DNA from: an uncultured Porphyromonadaceae bacterium
GTDB taxonomy: Bacteria > Bacteroidota > Bacteroidia > Bacteroidales > Muribaculaceae
Direction: 5' to 3'
DNA: 38,087 bases
NCBI GenBank assembly: GCA_947176335.1
Contig: CAMWQE010000003.1
Coordinates: 1-38,087 of the forward strand
The notes below the pieces were generated by a model, which saw only the letters and a list, made by a program, of their open reading frames with translations, made no database searches and was not told the origin of the DNA. This document shows positions 22,599-29,708 of this stretch, in pieces. The first letter of the stretch is position 1. Every line of letters begins with the position of its first letter. The translations under genes and the position numbers were made by a program.

Positions 22599-24719
22599 AT
22601 GAAAATTACCCCCATCGCAGGAATTGCATTCGCACTTGCACTCGCAGGCTGCTCCGATGCAATCAATGAGCCGGAAGCACCGCAAAACCTCCCGGACTCA
22701 CGGTCCGTGGAGATTGCCGACACTACCTATAAATATGCCTACTACTATGACGACCGCGTAGAGGTGCCAATTGATGAATCAAAAAAGTATGTGATTGTCG
22801 AGGAGACGGTTGCAGACATTGCCGTTGCCGCGCCGGCAAAAGCACCGACCCGTTATGCCGGATACATAGTTGACGCCGCAGAACTACTCAAATCCGGCAA
22901 CACCTCAATAATGGCAGCCTCCGGAAACAATTCACCAATCGTTGCTATCGAAGATGTGACAGCTCACGGCACTCCGCTCAACAATTTCATATATGTGGGG
23001 CTTAAAAATGAATCCGACCTGCCTGTGCTTGAAAGGCTCGCCAAGAAAATAGGATGCATTGTACACGGCTCAATTTTAGACCACCCGAAATGGATAAAAC
23101 TGGAAACCGGCATAAACAGCGCCATGACTTCACTCCCCGCAGCAGCATACCTTTATGAAAACGGGGACTTCCAGTTCGTTGACCCCGGATTTGAGATTCA
23201 ATATGAAAGTCTTGCAAGCACCACACCTTCAGATCCTTATTTCAGCCAGCAGTGGAATTTGACTGGCGAATACGGCATAAATATCCTCCCTGCATGGGCT
23301 ATTTCTAAAGGGTCTCCTGATATAACTTTGGCTATCTATGACACGGGTGTAGTTAATATCTCAGACGAATTTACAGGAAGATTCACACAATTCTACTACG
23401 ATAACAATTTAACAATCTCAAATCCACATGGAACACAAGTCGCAGCGGTCGCAGCTGCATCCCATAATATGTCCTATATTGCAGGAGTCGCTCCTAATGC
23501 TAGACTAATGAATCTTAATTGGACATACGGTGGATATACACGTTCTGCAGAAGAGATTGCAGAGGGTTTTATATTATCTTATAAAAATGGAGCTGATATA
23601 ATAAATTGCTCATGGGGAGCATCGGCGCCTATCCAGAATCAAATTTTGGTAGAAGAAGCTTGCAAGGAAGCGATAATATTGGGTCGCAATGGTAAAGGAT
23701 GTATAGTAGTTTTCGCTGCCGGTAATAGTGATACATATGGAATCCAATATCCAGCAAGAAACATTCACGACGCAATAACTGTAGGTTCAACTAATACTTC
23801 TGGTATACGAAAAGGAACGTCATACGGTCCTCAAATGACAGTCTCAGCCCCAGGACATGAAATTCCTACCACACCAAATGAGAAAGGGGAATGTATTAAT
23901 TCTGGCACCTCCTATGCCGCACCCCAAGTCTCAGGGCTTGCGGCGCTTATTCTCAGCATACGCCCGGAGCTCACGGCGGCACAGGTAAAGCAGCTGATTA
24001 TTGAAACTGCATCCCGCTCCACACATAGCGACGAGTACGGTTGGGGTATTATAAATGCCGGATATGCTATGCAGGCTGCAAATCAGGACTATGCGATTTC
24101 ATGTCCTTCTGCTGGAGTAATCTCTCCAAATGATGGGAAATTGACATTTACCTTGTCTAACGTACCGAGGGGGGCAACTGTAAGCTGGTCAAGCAAATTG
24201 GCATCGCAGAAACTTAATTCCTCAAACTCCTCAGCTACGTTTTTCTATCCCTCTATCGGAGCTGGGTATGAAACAGTATCAGCTACTGTATCATATCTGG
24301 GCAAAACAAAAGAAGTTACATACCAATGCTATCTTACTTTAAGTACTGTGGTAAATTCAATTAATATTCTGGAAGACTATGACTGGTTAGGAGCTAACCA
24401 AATACATCTTTTTGCTGACTGTTCTAAAGAAAATGCACCGATTGAATGGAAAATAACAAGCAGTAATGGGTGCAATTTCCAACTTGTTGAATTTCCTCTT
24501 GCTGGAGATGCCAGCTTTATGAGTAATCCTAACGCATATATTACGCTTCAATATGGTGATCCTATGACACCTTTGACTTCAATACCGGAGGGAGCCTACT
24601 GTGAAATAACAGCAGAAGTGAATGAGCCGTATGGTGTGTGGCATCGTTGCACTCTCCGCTGGACAAATCTTTGGAACGGATATCAGTGGATTCTTGAGGA
24701 TAATGGTTTCCTCCGATAA
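22599..24719 (+). CDS. S8 (subtilisin-family) serine protease lipoprotein
   Basis: The 706-residue protein has a lipoprotein signal ending in LALAGC (Cys18). Residues 60-200 look like an N-terminal propeptide region. The S8 catalytic domain carries the complete set: Asp248 in AIYDTG, His277 in NPHGTQVAA, the oxyanion Asn376 in AAGNSDT, and Ser438 in SGTSYAAPQVSG. From about residue 495 a beta-rich, Ig-like C-terminal part follows (APSAGVIS-type start, WSSK and YPSIGAGYETVSATVSY). No type IX secretion C-terminal domain is recognisable. It should be an active lipid-anchored protease in the periplasm or on the surface. Codon composition is patchy: GC-rich before about 23290, AT-rich through the Asp/His region, GC-rich around the Ser, then AT-rich again, which suggests past recombination. 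The lipoprotein trio follows. Confidence 0.9.
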   Translation: MKITPIAGIAFALALAGCSDAINEPEAPQNLPDSRSVEIADTTYKYAYYYDDRVEVPIDESKKYVIVEETVADIAVAAPAKAPTRYAGYIVDAAELLKSGNTSIMAASGNNSPIVAIEDVTAHGTPLNNFIYVGLKNESDLPVLERLAKKIGCIVHGSILDHPKWIKLETGINSAMTSLPAAAYLYENGDFQFVDPGFEIQYESLASTTPSDPYFSQQWNLTGEYGINILPAWAISKGSPDITLAIYDTGVVNISDEFTGRFTQFYYDNNLTISNPHGTQVAAVAAASHNMSYIAGVAPNARLMNLNWTYGGYTRSAEEIAEGFILSYKNGADIINCSWGASAPIQNQILVEEACKEAIILGRNGKGCIVVFAAGNSDTYGIQYPARNIHDAITVGSTNTSGIRKGTSYGPQMTVSAPGHEIPTTPNEKGECINSGTSYAAPQVSGLAALILSIRPELTAAQVKQLIIETASRSTHSDEYGWGIINAGYAMQAANQDYAISCPSAGVISPNDGKLTFTLSNVPRGATVSWSSKLASQKLNSSNSSATFFYPSIGAGYETVSATVSYLGKTKEVTYQCYLTLSTVVNSINILEDYDWLGANQIHLFADCSKENAPIEWKITSSNGCNFQLVEFPLAGDASFMSNPNAYITLQYGDPMTPLTSIPEGAYCEITAEVNEPYGVWHRCTLRWTNLWNGYQWILEDNGFLR

Positions 24720-24739
24720 TCATATTAATTAAAATTTAT

Positions 24740-24747
24740 TATCTTTG
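24740..24747 (+). promoter_or_regulatory. -7 box of lipoprotein paralog 1
   Basis: TATCTTTG fits the consensus and lies 26 bases before the ATG at 24774. No TTTG at the normal upstream distance is visible, so an activator or read-through from the protease gene may be needed. Confidence 0.5.
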
Positions 24748-24773
24748 CAAATAAACTATTAAACCAAACAGAT

Positions 24774-25457
24774 ATGAATAAAATCCTCCTCGGCTTCACC
24801 GCACTTTTCGCCGTTACCCTTTTCAGCGCCTGTTCAGCAGACGACAGCTTCCTCACAGATGATGAGATTAATCAGTTGGACAAAGAAACATCCTCGAAAT
24901 TTGTAGGCTTAAACTCCCTATATGGAAATTTTTCAGAACAACTTGAATACCCAGATAATGTGACCAACTATGCCATTATAATCCGTAGCAAAAAAGAGAT
25001 GGAAGACTATGGTTTGGTAGGCGGTGAAATTGTAAATGACACTACCTCATATACTATTACTGATGATAACACTATTATCAAAAATAATATAAAACCCTTT
25101 GATGATCCTTCCCGTCCAACAAAACTTATTGATTATTATAAGGATATAAATTGGGATAAACAAAGTCTTGTGGTATTAACATGTTATAATTCATCTATTT
25201 GCCGCTATATTGCTAATCTTGATGGAAGTATATATCATAAAAAAGGAAAATATTATGTAGTGATAAAGCCTTTAGTACAGACTTATCAAATCTGCTCACA
25301 GGCTCTTTACAGGGATGGTGCTGCATTTGTTGTAAACACTCCAAACCTCAAGAAAAAAGATTTGGTCATACAAATTAATGCAAAAGTATCCATCATGAAT
25401 CCTAAAACATTTAAATTAGAAATACAGGATATTTCTAAACCTCTTGAATTCAAATAA
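24774..25457 (+). CDS. lipoprotein paralog 1 of a tandem trio
   Basis: The 227-residue protein has signal peptide MNKILLGFTALFAVTLFSAC with Cys20 as the lipid site. SADDS follows the Cys; acidic residues close after it resemble the surface-export signal of Bacteroidetes lipoproteins. A conserved lead (FLTDDEINQLDKETSSKF) is followed by a variable domain and a conserved C-terminal block (AAFVVNTPNLKKKDLVIQINAKV). The middle contains YYKDINWDKQSLVVLTCYNSS. I do not recognise a named family with confidence; the strand pattern is loosely like PrcB-type protease-associated lipoproteins. It lies 54 bp after the S8 gene. It is the most distant of the three, with an 11-residue-longer variable part. 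Confidence 0.7.
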   Translation: MNKILLGFTALFAVTLFSACSADDSFLTDDEINQLDKETSSKFVGLNSLYGNFSEQLEYPDNVTNYAIIIRSKKEMEDYGLVGGEIVNDTTSYTITDDNTIIKNNIKPFDDPSRPTKLIDYYKDINWDKQSLVVLTCYNSSICRYIANLDGSIYHKKGKYYVVIKPLVQTYQICSQALYRDGAAFVVNTPNLKKKDLVIQINAKVSIMNPKTFKLEIQDISKPLEFK

Positions 25458-25481
25458 ATACTCCCTTCCCTATCCCCCTGC

Positions 25482-25512
25482 GGGCGTGCCGGATTTGGAT
25501 TCCGGTACGCCC
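25482..25512 (+). terminator. hairpin after lipoprotein paralog 1 (possible terminator)
   Basis: GGGCGTGCCGGA and TCCGGTACGCCC form a 12-bp stem with one G-T pair and a 7-base loop. The following bases lack a T-run, so termination is not certain. The same hairpin follows paralog 2 and a variant follows paralog 3. Confidence 0.5.
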
Positions 25513-25527
25513 CACATTATAACAGAA

Positions 25528-25535
25528 TAATTTTG
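25528..25535 (+). promoter_or_regulatory. -7 box of lipoprotein paralog 2
   Basis: TAATTTTG fits TAnnTTTG and lies 27 bases before the ATG at 25563. No clear -33 element is present. Confidence 0.5.
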
Positions 25536-25562
25536 CAAAGAAAACCATAAAACCAAACAGAT

Positions 25563-26216
25563 ATGAATAAAATCCTCCTCGGCTTGACCGCACTTTTCGC
25601 CGTTACCCTTTTCAGCGCCTGTTCAGCAGATGACAGCTTCCTCACAGATGATGAGATTAATCAGTTGGACAAAGAGACATCATCTAAATTTATAGGAATA
25701 AACGCTTTAAGTGGCAATTTTTCTGAAGAATATAATCATATAGAGATCAACTACGCTATTATATTCCATAGCAAGAAAGAATTAGAAGAATACGGATTAT
25801 CCGGTAACATAGTAAATGATACAACATCATATACTATTAATGATAATAATTATGTGTCTCAAAACTTTCACTTACGCACTACACTTAGCGAGTATTATAA
25901 GGATATAAATTGGGACAAACAAAGTCTTGTCGTATTAACATGCTATAATTCGGACGTCTGCCGCCATATTGTAAACCTTGATGGAAGCATGTATCATAAA
26001 AAAGGAAAATATTATGTGGTGATAAAGACTTTCGTCCAGAAAAATTTCATCTGCTTACAATCGACTTACAGGGATGGTGCTGCATTTGTTGTAAACACTC
26101 CAAACCTTAAGAAAAAGGATTTGGTCATACAAGTCAATGCAAAAGTATCCATCATGAATCCTGAAACATTTAAATGGGAAATACAGGATATTTCCAAACC
26201 TCTTGACTTCAAATAA
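25563..26216 (+). CDS. lipoprotein paralog 2 of a tandem trio
   Basis: The 217-residue protein has the same lipoprotein signal (FSAC at residue 20) and SADDS-type follow-on as its neighbours. Residues 1-94 are identical to paralog 3, while the middle (SLVVLTCYNSDVCRHIVNLDGS and YVVIKTFVQ) is closer to paralog 1. The C-terminal block AAFVVNTPNLKKKDLVIQVNAKV is shared by all three. This pattern is what recombination between tandem copies leaves. Each copy sits in its own cassette with -7 box and hairpin. A role as a cell-surface binding partner is inference from the signal and location. Confidence 0.7.
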   Translation: MNKILLGLTALFAVTLFSACSADDSFLTDDEINQLDKETSSKFIGINALSGNFSEEYNHIEINYAIIFHSKKELEEYGLSGNIVNDTTSYTINDNNYVSQNFHLRTTLSEYYKDINWDKQSLVVLTCYNSDVCRHIVNLDGSMYHKKGKYYVVIKTFVQKNFICLQSTYRDGAAFVVNTPNLKKKDLVIQVNAKVSIMNPETFKWEIQDISKPLDFK

Positions 26217-26240
26217 ATACTCCCTTCCCTATTCCCCATC

Positions 26241-26271
26241 GGGCGTGCCGGATTTGGATTCCGGTACGCCC
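26241..26271 (+). terminator. hairpin after lipoprotein paralog 2 (possible terminator)
   Basis: This is identical to the hairpin after paralog 1: a 12-bp stem with one G-T pair and loop TTTGGAT. It has no T-run. Confidence 0.5.
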
Positions 26272-26286
26272 CACATTATAACAGAA

Positions 26287-26294
26287 TAATTTTG
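26287..26294 (+). promoter_or_regulatory. -7 box of lipoprotein paralog 3
   Basis: TAATTTTG, inside the identical repeat block, lies 27 bases before the ATG at 26322. Confidence 0.5.
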
Positions 26295-26321
26295 CAAAGA
26301 AAACCATAAAACCAAACAGAT

Positions 26322-26972
26322 ATGAATAAAATCCTCCTCGGCTTGACCGCACTTTTCGCCGTTACCCTTTTCAGCGCCTGTTCAGCAGATGACAGCTTCC
26401 TCACAGATGATGAGATTAATCAGTTGGACAAAGAGACATCATCTAAATTTATAGGAATAAACGCTTTAAGTGGCAATTTTTCTGAAGAATATAATCATAT
26501 AGAGATCAACTACGCTATTATATTCCATAGCAAGAAAGAATTAGAAGAATACGGATTATCCGGTAACATAGTAAATGATACAACATCATATACTATTAAT
26601 GATATTAATTATGTGTCTCAAAATTTTTACAATATGATGACACTGAGCGAGTACTATAAGGATATTAATTGGGATAAACAAAGTCTTGTTGTAATAACCT
26701 GTGAATATTTTACAACAAATCATACACTTATAAACTTTGACGGAAGTATATATCACAAAAAAGGAAAGTACTATATATTAATGAATCCTTTGGTTCAGAC
26801 CGGACTTATCCCCATGCAAGCTGTTGATAGAAATGGTGCCGCATTTGTTGTAAACACTCCAAATCTCAAGAAAAAAGATTTGGTCATACAAGTCAATGCG
26901 AAAGTATCTGTCATGGGTAACCCACATAAATTTGAAATCCGGGATATTTCTAAACCTCTTGACTTCAAATAA
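26322..26972 (+). CDS. lipoprotein paralog 3 of a tandem trio
   Basis: The 216-residue protein is identical to paralog 2 over the first 94 residues, then diverges: SLVVITCEYFTTNHTLINFDGS replaces the Cys-containing CYNS-x-C segment, and YILMNPLVQTGLIPMQAVDRNG follows. The C-terminal block returns to near identity except for VMGNPHKFEIRD. A pair of cysteines seen in the middle of paralogs 1 and 2 is reduced to one here. Signal peptide, lipobox and acidic follow-on are the same. It ends the accessory locus and is followed by the best terminator of the group. Confidence 0.7.
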   Translation: MNKILLGLTALFAVTLFSACSADDSFLTDDEINQLDKETSSKFIGINALSGNFSEEYNHIEINYAIIFHSKKELEEYGLSGNIVNDTTSYTINDINYVSQNFYNMMTLSEYYKDINWDKQSLVVITCEYFTTNHTLINFDGSIYHKKGKYYILMNPLVQTGLIPMQAVDRNGAAFVVNTPNLKKKDLVIQVNAKVSVMGNPHKFEIRDISKPLDFK

Positions 26973-26999
26973 ATACTCCCTTCCCTATCCCTTCTGCGA

Positions 27000-27034
27000 G
27001 CGTGCCGGATTGGATGCCGGCATGCCCGCTTTTT
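27000..27034 (+). terminator. intrinsic terminator ending the lipoprotein array
   Basis: GCGTGCCGG and CCGGCATGC form a 9-bp stem with one G-T pair and an 8-base loop, followed shortly by TTTTT. It is a variant of the hairpins after paralogs 1 and 2 and the only one with a T-run. Confidence 0.7.
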
Positions 27035-27065
27035 ATTTAATCTCCTCGCGCCTCAAAATTTAATC

Positions 27066-27096
27066 TTGTATTATAAACCTAAGTTGAGTAATTTTG
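27066..27096 (+). promoter_or_regulatory. promoter of the 27116-32036 gene run
   Basis: TTG (27066-27068), a 20-base spacer and TAATTTTG (27089-27096) fit the consensus. The first ATG in frame is at 27116; a five-base-earlier ATG at 27111 is followed at once by a stop. Confidence 0.65.
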
Positions 27097-27115
27097 CAGT
27101 CATAAGCATCATGCT

Positions 27116-28477
27116 ATGACTGACTATTCATATATCTCACTATCTGTCACTCTTTTACACCCGGATGGCAAAGCTGAAAAGCTCATATCTTTCGGGCAGG
27201 AAATATCTATGCAATTCAGCGGCAACCCGCTGGAAATGTTTGTCAATGCCGATGAGGCATTTGTTTTTGACACCTCACGCAACCAGAACACTGTATCCAT
27301 CTGGGCAAAAAACGGCGCCAACACTGTCACTGCGACCCTCGGTATCGACAAAGGCTGCAAGGTAAAGCCGCAGGCAATCATCCGGCTGCTCCGCGAGTGC
27401 GTCACCCTGCCGGGGCTTAAAGCTGAGGAACTGTTTGAGGTGTTCGGCTTCCACACCGTAGCATCCCCTATCTGCTACCCGGTGGAGAGCAAACCCGCGC
27501 TGCACAGGGCAATGAGGACATTTACCTCTACTGCCGCGCTAGTCGACATTGTCTCCTCACGTTTCAGCGGAGGAGACCGCGAGGCAGCGATAATAATTGC
27601 GGTAGATGCCACCGCAGTGCCGGTCGACGAGGAGGACACTATCATCAGGCTGCGCACAGCACCGGTGCCTGACTTCGAGGTAGATGCTACCGAGTGCGTC
27701 ACCAACCGACCCGAGCCTGAGCCCGACCCGCAGAAATCATTCTACACTGACCCGAAATCACAAACCTATATTGAGGAGGATGAGGAAGAATACGTTGCCA
27801 AGCCGAAAAAACGCAGAAAAAATAATCCTTTTGTAATCATCTTGCTTGTAATCATCGCCCTTGCGGCAGGATGGGCGGCTGTACATTTCCTCCCTGCGCT
27901 TGTACCTGCATCCGATTATGCCCATATTGAAAGCACCGATGTCACTGCAATAGCCCTGAATGAGGTGCAGGTCGCAGAACCGGAGCCTGTTGTAATCGAT
28001 ACAGTGCACCATGAAGATACCTTTGCTACAGTTGTCCCGGTGCCTGACACAGTGCCTGTTTCACAGCCTGAGCCACTTCCGGTGGAGCAACCCGCGGAAA
28101 CCGCACAGCAGCCGGCAAAAGCAGATCCCGATGCTGAGAAAGCTGATCTTGACTATCTTAATTCGTCAGCCGTGTGGAAACGGTCGCAACTCAAAAGCCC
28201 CAAATACCTCGCGCTATTTGACCTCTTCGGTGCAGGAAATATTACCGACATAGTCAATGCTGACTATTTTGCCGTGCCGGGGCGATGCACCAACCGCGAT
28301 GCCGACAAGGTAGTCACATTCCTCTGGCAATCTTACCACACAGACACCCAGCACAGCAATGTGCGAGAGCTCAAGAAATTAGCCGGAAAAAATGAGATGG
28401 ACATGCACGCCCTCATGAACAATCTGGCAAAAGTACGATCACCGAAACCTAACCTCAATCCAAGACCCAAACGCTAA
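27116..28477 (+). CDS. single-span membrane protein of unknown function
   Basis: I do not recognise this 453-residue protein. Residues 1-190 form a mixed region with no signal peptide (MTDYSYISLSVTLLHPDGKAEKL). An acidic stretch and KPKKRRKNN precede one transmembrane helix at about residues 237-260 (FVIILLVIIALAAGWAAVHFL). After it comes a Pro/Glu-rich linker and a helical C-terminal part (SPKYLALFDLFGAGNITDIVNADYF, RELKKLAGKNEMDMHALMNNLAKV). The positive charge before the helix predicts the N-terminal half inside and the C-terminal part in the periplasm. It heads a tightly packed run of eight plus-strand genes and has its own promoter. Confidence 0.65.
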   Translation: MTDYSYISLSVTLLHPDGKAEKLISFGQEISMQFSGNPLEMFVNADEAFVFDTSRNQNTVSIWAKNGANTVTATLGIDKGCKVKPQAIIRLLRECVTLPGLKAEELFEVFGFHTVASPICYPVESKPALHRAMRTFTSTAALVDIVSSRFSGGDREAAIIIAVDATAVPVDEEDTIIRLRTAPVPDFEVDATECVTNRPEPEPDPQKSFYTDPKSQTYIEEDEEEYVAKPKKRRKNNPFVIILLVIIALAAGWAAVHFLPALVPASDYAHIESTDVTAIALNEVQVAEPEPVVIDTVHHEDTFATVVPVPDTVPVSQPEPLPVEQPAETAQQPAKADPDAEKADLDYLNSSAVWKRSQLKSPKYLALFDLFGAGNITDIVNADYFAVPGRCTNRDADKVVTFLWQSYHTDTQHSNVRELKKLAGKNEMDMHALMNNLAKVRSPKPNLNPRPKR

Positions 28478-28487
28478 AAATCATAAT

Positions 28488-28877
28488 ATGAGCACAACAC
28501 CTACAGGCTACCCGGTAAAAGATTTCGGCTGTCCTACCCGCAGATATGTGCGCACACTCAGCCTGCGACCCGATTCAGTACTAATCGAGCGTTACCGTGA
28601 CCGCCATGCCAAAGGCAACATCTGGCAGGAGATAATCGACGGGCTGAAAGAAGTTGGAGTCCTTGAGATGGAGATATATATCCATGGCACCACCCTCGTT
28701 ATGATTGTAGAAGCTCCGTACGATTTCGACTGGGACAGCGCAATGACACGACTCGCAACTCTCCCCCGGCAGCAGGAATGGGAAGATTACATGGCTGAAT
28801 TCCAGCAGGCGGAACCGGGAGCAACCTCCTCCGAAAAATGGCAGCCTATGGAAAGGATGTTCTACTTCTATGATTGA
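28488..28877 (+). CDS. L-rhamnose mutarotase family protein
   Basis: The 129-residue protein matches the RhaM/YiiL family: RYVRTLSLRPDSVLIERYRDRH with the Tyr and His near the anomeric site, IWQEIIDGLKEVGVLEMEIYIHGTTLVMIVEA, and the C-terminal KWQPMERMFYF. Members interconvert the alpha and beta anomers of L-rhamnose or related 6-deoxysugars such as fucose. No other rhamnose or fucose gene is adjacent, so the actual sugar is open. Ten bases separate it from the gene before and nine from dtd. Confidence 0.85.
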   Translation: MSTTPTGYPVKDFGCPTRRYVRTLSLRPDSVLIERYRDRHAKGNIWQEIIDGLKEVGVLEMEIYIHGTTLVMIVEAPYDFDWDSAMTRLATLPRQQEWEDYMAEFQQAEPGATSSEKWQPMERMFYFYD

Positions 28878-28886
28878 GCCGGCGGA

Positions 28887-29339
28887 ATGCGTATTGTAAT
28901 CCAGAGAGTAACAGAGGCGCGCCTGTCCATTGCCGGGGAAAAATATTCCGAAATAGCACGCGGAATGATGGTGCTTGTAGGCGTGGAACACGGTGATACT
29001 CCCGAAGATGCTGCATGGCTTGCTGCAAAAACGGCAGGATTGCGCATTTTCAACGATGCCGAAGGGGTGATGAACATAGACATCCGTGCTGCACAAGGGC
29101 AGATTATGGCTGTCAGTCAGTTCACTCTCACAGCATCCACCAGAAAGGGAAACCGTCCGAGCTATATCCGTGCGGCAGGGCATGACCTCGCAAAACCTCT
29201 TTATGAACTTTACTGCGCTGAACTTGAAAGACTCCTCGCAAAACCTGTGGCAAGAGGAGTATTCGGGGCGGATATGCAGATTCAGCTGGTAAATGACGGA
29301 CCTGTCACTATAATAATTGACTCAAAATTGAAAGAATGA
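28887..29339 (+). CDS. dtd: D-aminoacyl-tRNA deacylase
   Basis: The 150-residue protein begins MRIVIQRVTEARLSI, has MAVSQFTLTA (the SQxxL motif) and ends with the cross-subunit cis-proline motif NDGPVTIIID. It removes D-amino acids wrongly attached to tRNA. The stop overlaps the start of the MazG-like gene in ATGA. Confidence 0.95.
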   Translation: MRIVIQRVTEARLSIAGEKYSEIARGMMVLVGVEHGDTPEDAAWLAAKTAGLRIFNDAEGVMNIDIRAAQGQIMAVSQFTLTASTRKGNRPSYIRAAGHDLAKPLYELYCAELERLLAKPVARGVFGADMQIQLVNDGPVTIIIDSKLKE

Positions 29340-29695
29340 GTGGTGAAGAGCACATAACAGTCGCCGGTTTGCAGAAAACCGTACACGAATGGATTACCAC
29401 TGTGGGAGTCAGGTACTTCTCACCGCTCACAAACATGGCTATCCTCGCTGAGGAAACCGGTGAGGTGGCACGCATCATGGCGCGTACATTCGGCGACCAG
29501 TCGGCAAAACCGGATGAAAAGCTCGACCTTGCGGATGAGCTCGCCGATATGCTATGGGTAATCGCCGCTATAGCAAACCAGACCGGCATTGACCTCAACA
29601 CCGCTATAATGAACAATATAGCAAAGAAAAACATTAGGGACATAGACAGGCACAGAAACAATCCTAAACTTAAACAAACAACCGACAAACAATAA
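29336..29695 (+). CDS. MazG-like nucleotide pyrophosphohydrolase
   Basis: The 119-residue single-domain protein carries the all-alpha NTP-PPase pattern AILAEETGEVARIM followed by DLADELADMLWVI, giving the E-x2-E and E-x2-D metal ligands. Members hydrolyse nucleoside triphosphates to monophosphates and diphosphate, cleaning unwanted nucleotides. It is co-translated with dtd (ATGA overlap) and precedes deoC by 13 bp, so a housekeeping nucleotide role fits better than phage defence. Confidence 0.85.
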   Translation: MSGEEHITVAGLQKTVHEWITTVGVRYFSPLTNMAILAEETGEVARIMARTFGDQSAKPDEKLDLADELADMLWVIAAIANQTGIDLNTAIMNNIAKKNIRDIDRHRNNPKLKQTTDKQ

Positions 29696-29708
29696 AACTC
29701 ATATACCT

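Larger units (their letters stand above)
25481..25845 (+). repeat. 365-bp direct repeat, copy A (hairpin, -7 box and 5' part of paralog 2)
   Basis: By reading the two stretches side by side I find no mismatch between this block and 26240-26604, at an offset of 759 bases. It covers the hairpin, the -7 box and the first 94 codons of the lipoprotein. Identity stops abruptly in codon 95. Confidence 0.85.
26240..26604 (+). repeat. 365-bp direct repeat, copy B (hairpin, -7 box and 5' part of paralog 3)
   Basis: This is the partner of the block at 25481-25845, with no difference seen. The shared ends are sharp: the base before and the base after both differ. Confidence 0.85.

Noticed and set aside
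22599-24719. S8 protease as a type IX secretion cargo
   Set aside because: The C-terminus lacks a recognisable sorting domain and the N-terminus has a lipobox, so lipid anchoring is better supported.
24774-26972. Tandem repeats as a CRISPR array or transposon duplication
   Set aside because: Repeats are gene-sized cassettes of about 760 bp containing full lipoprotein genes; no short spaced repeats, transposase or target-site duplications are seen.
29336-29695. MazG-like protein as part of a toxin-antitoxin or phage-defence unit
   Set aside because: It is coupled to dtd and followed by deoC, with no toxin partner, so housekeeping nucleotide cleaning is the simpler reading.
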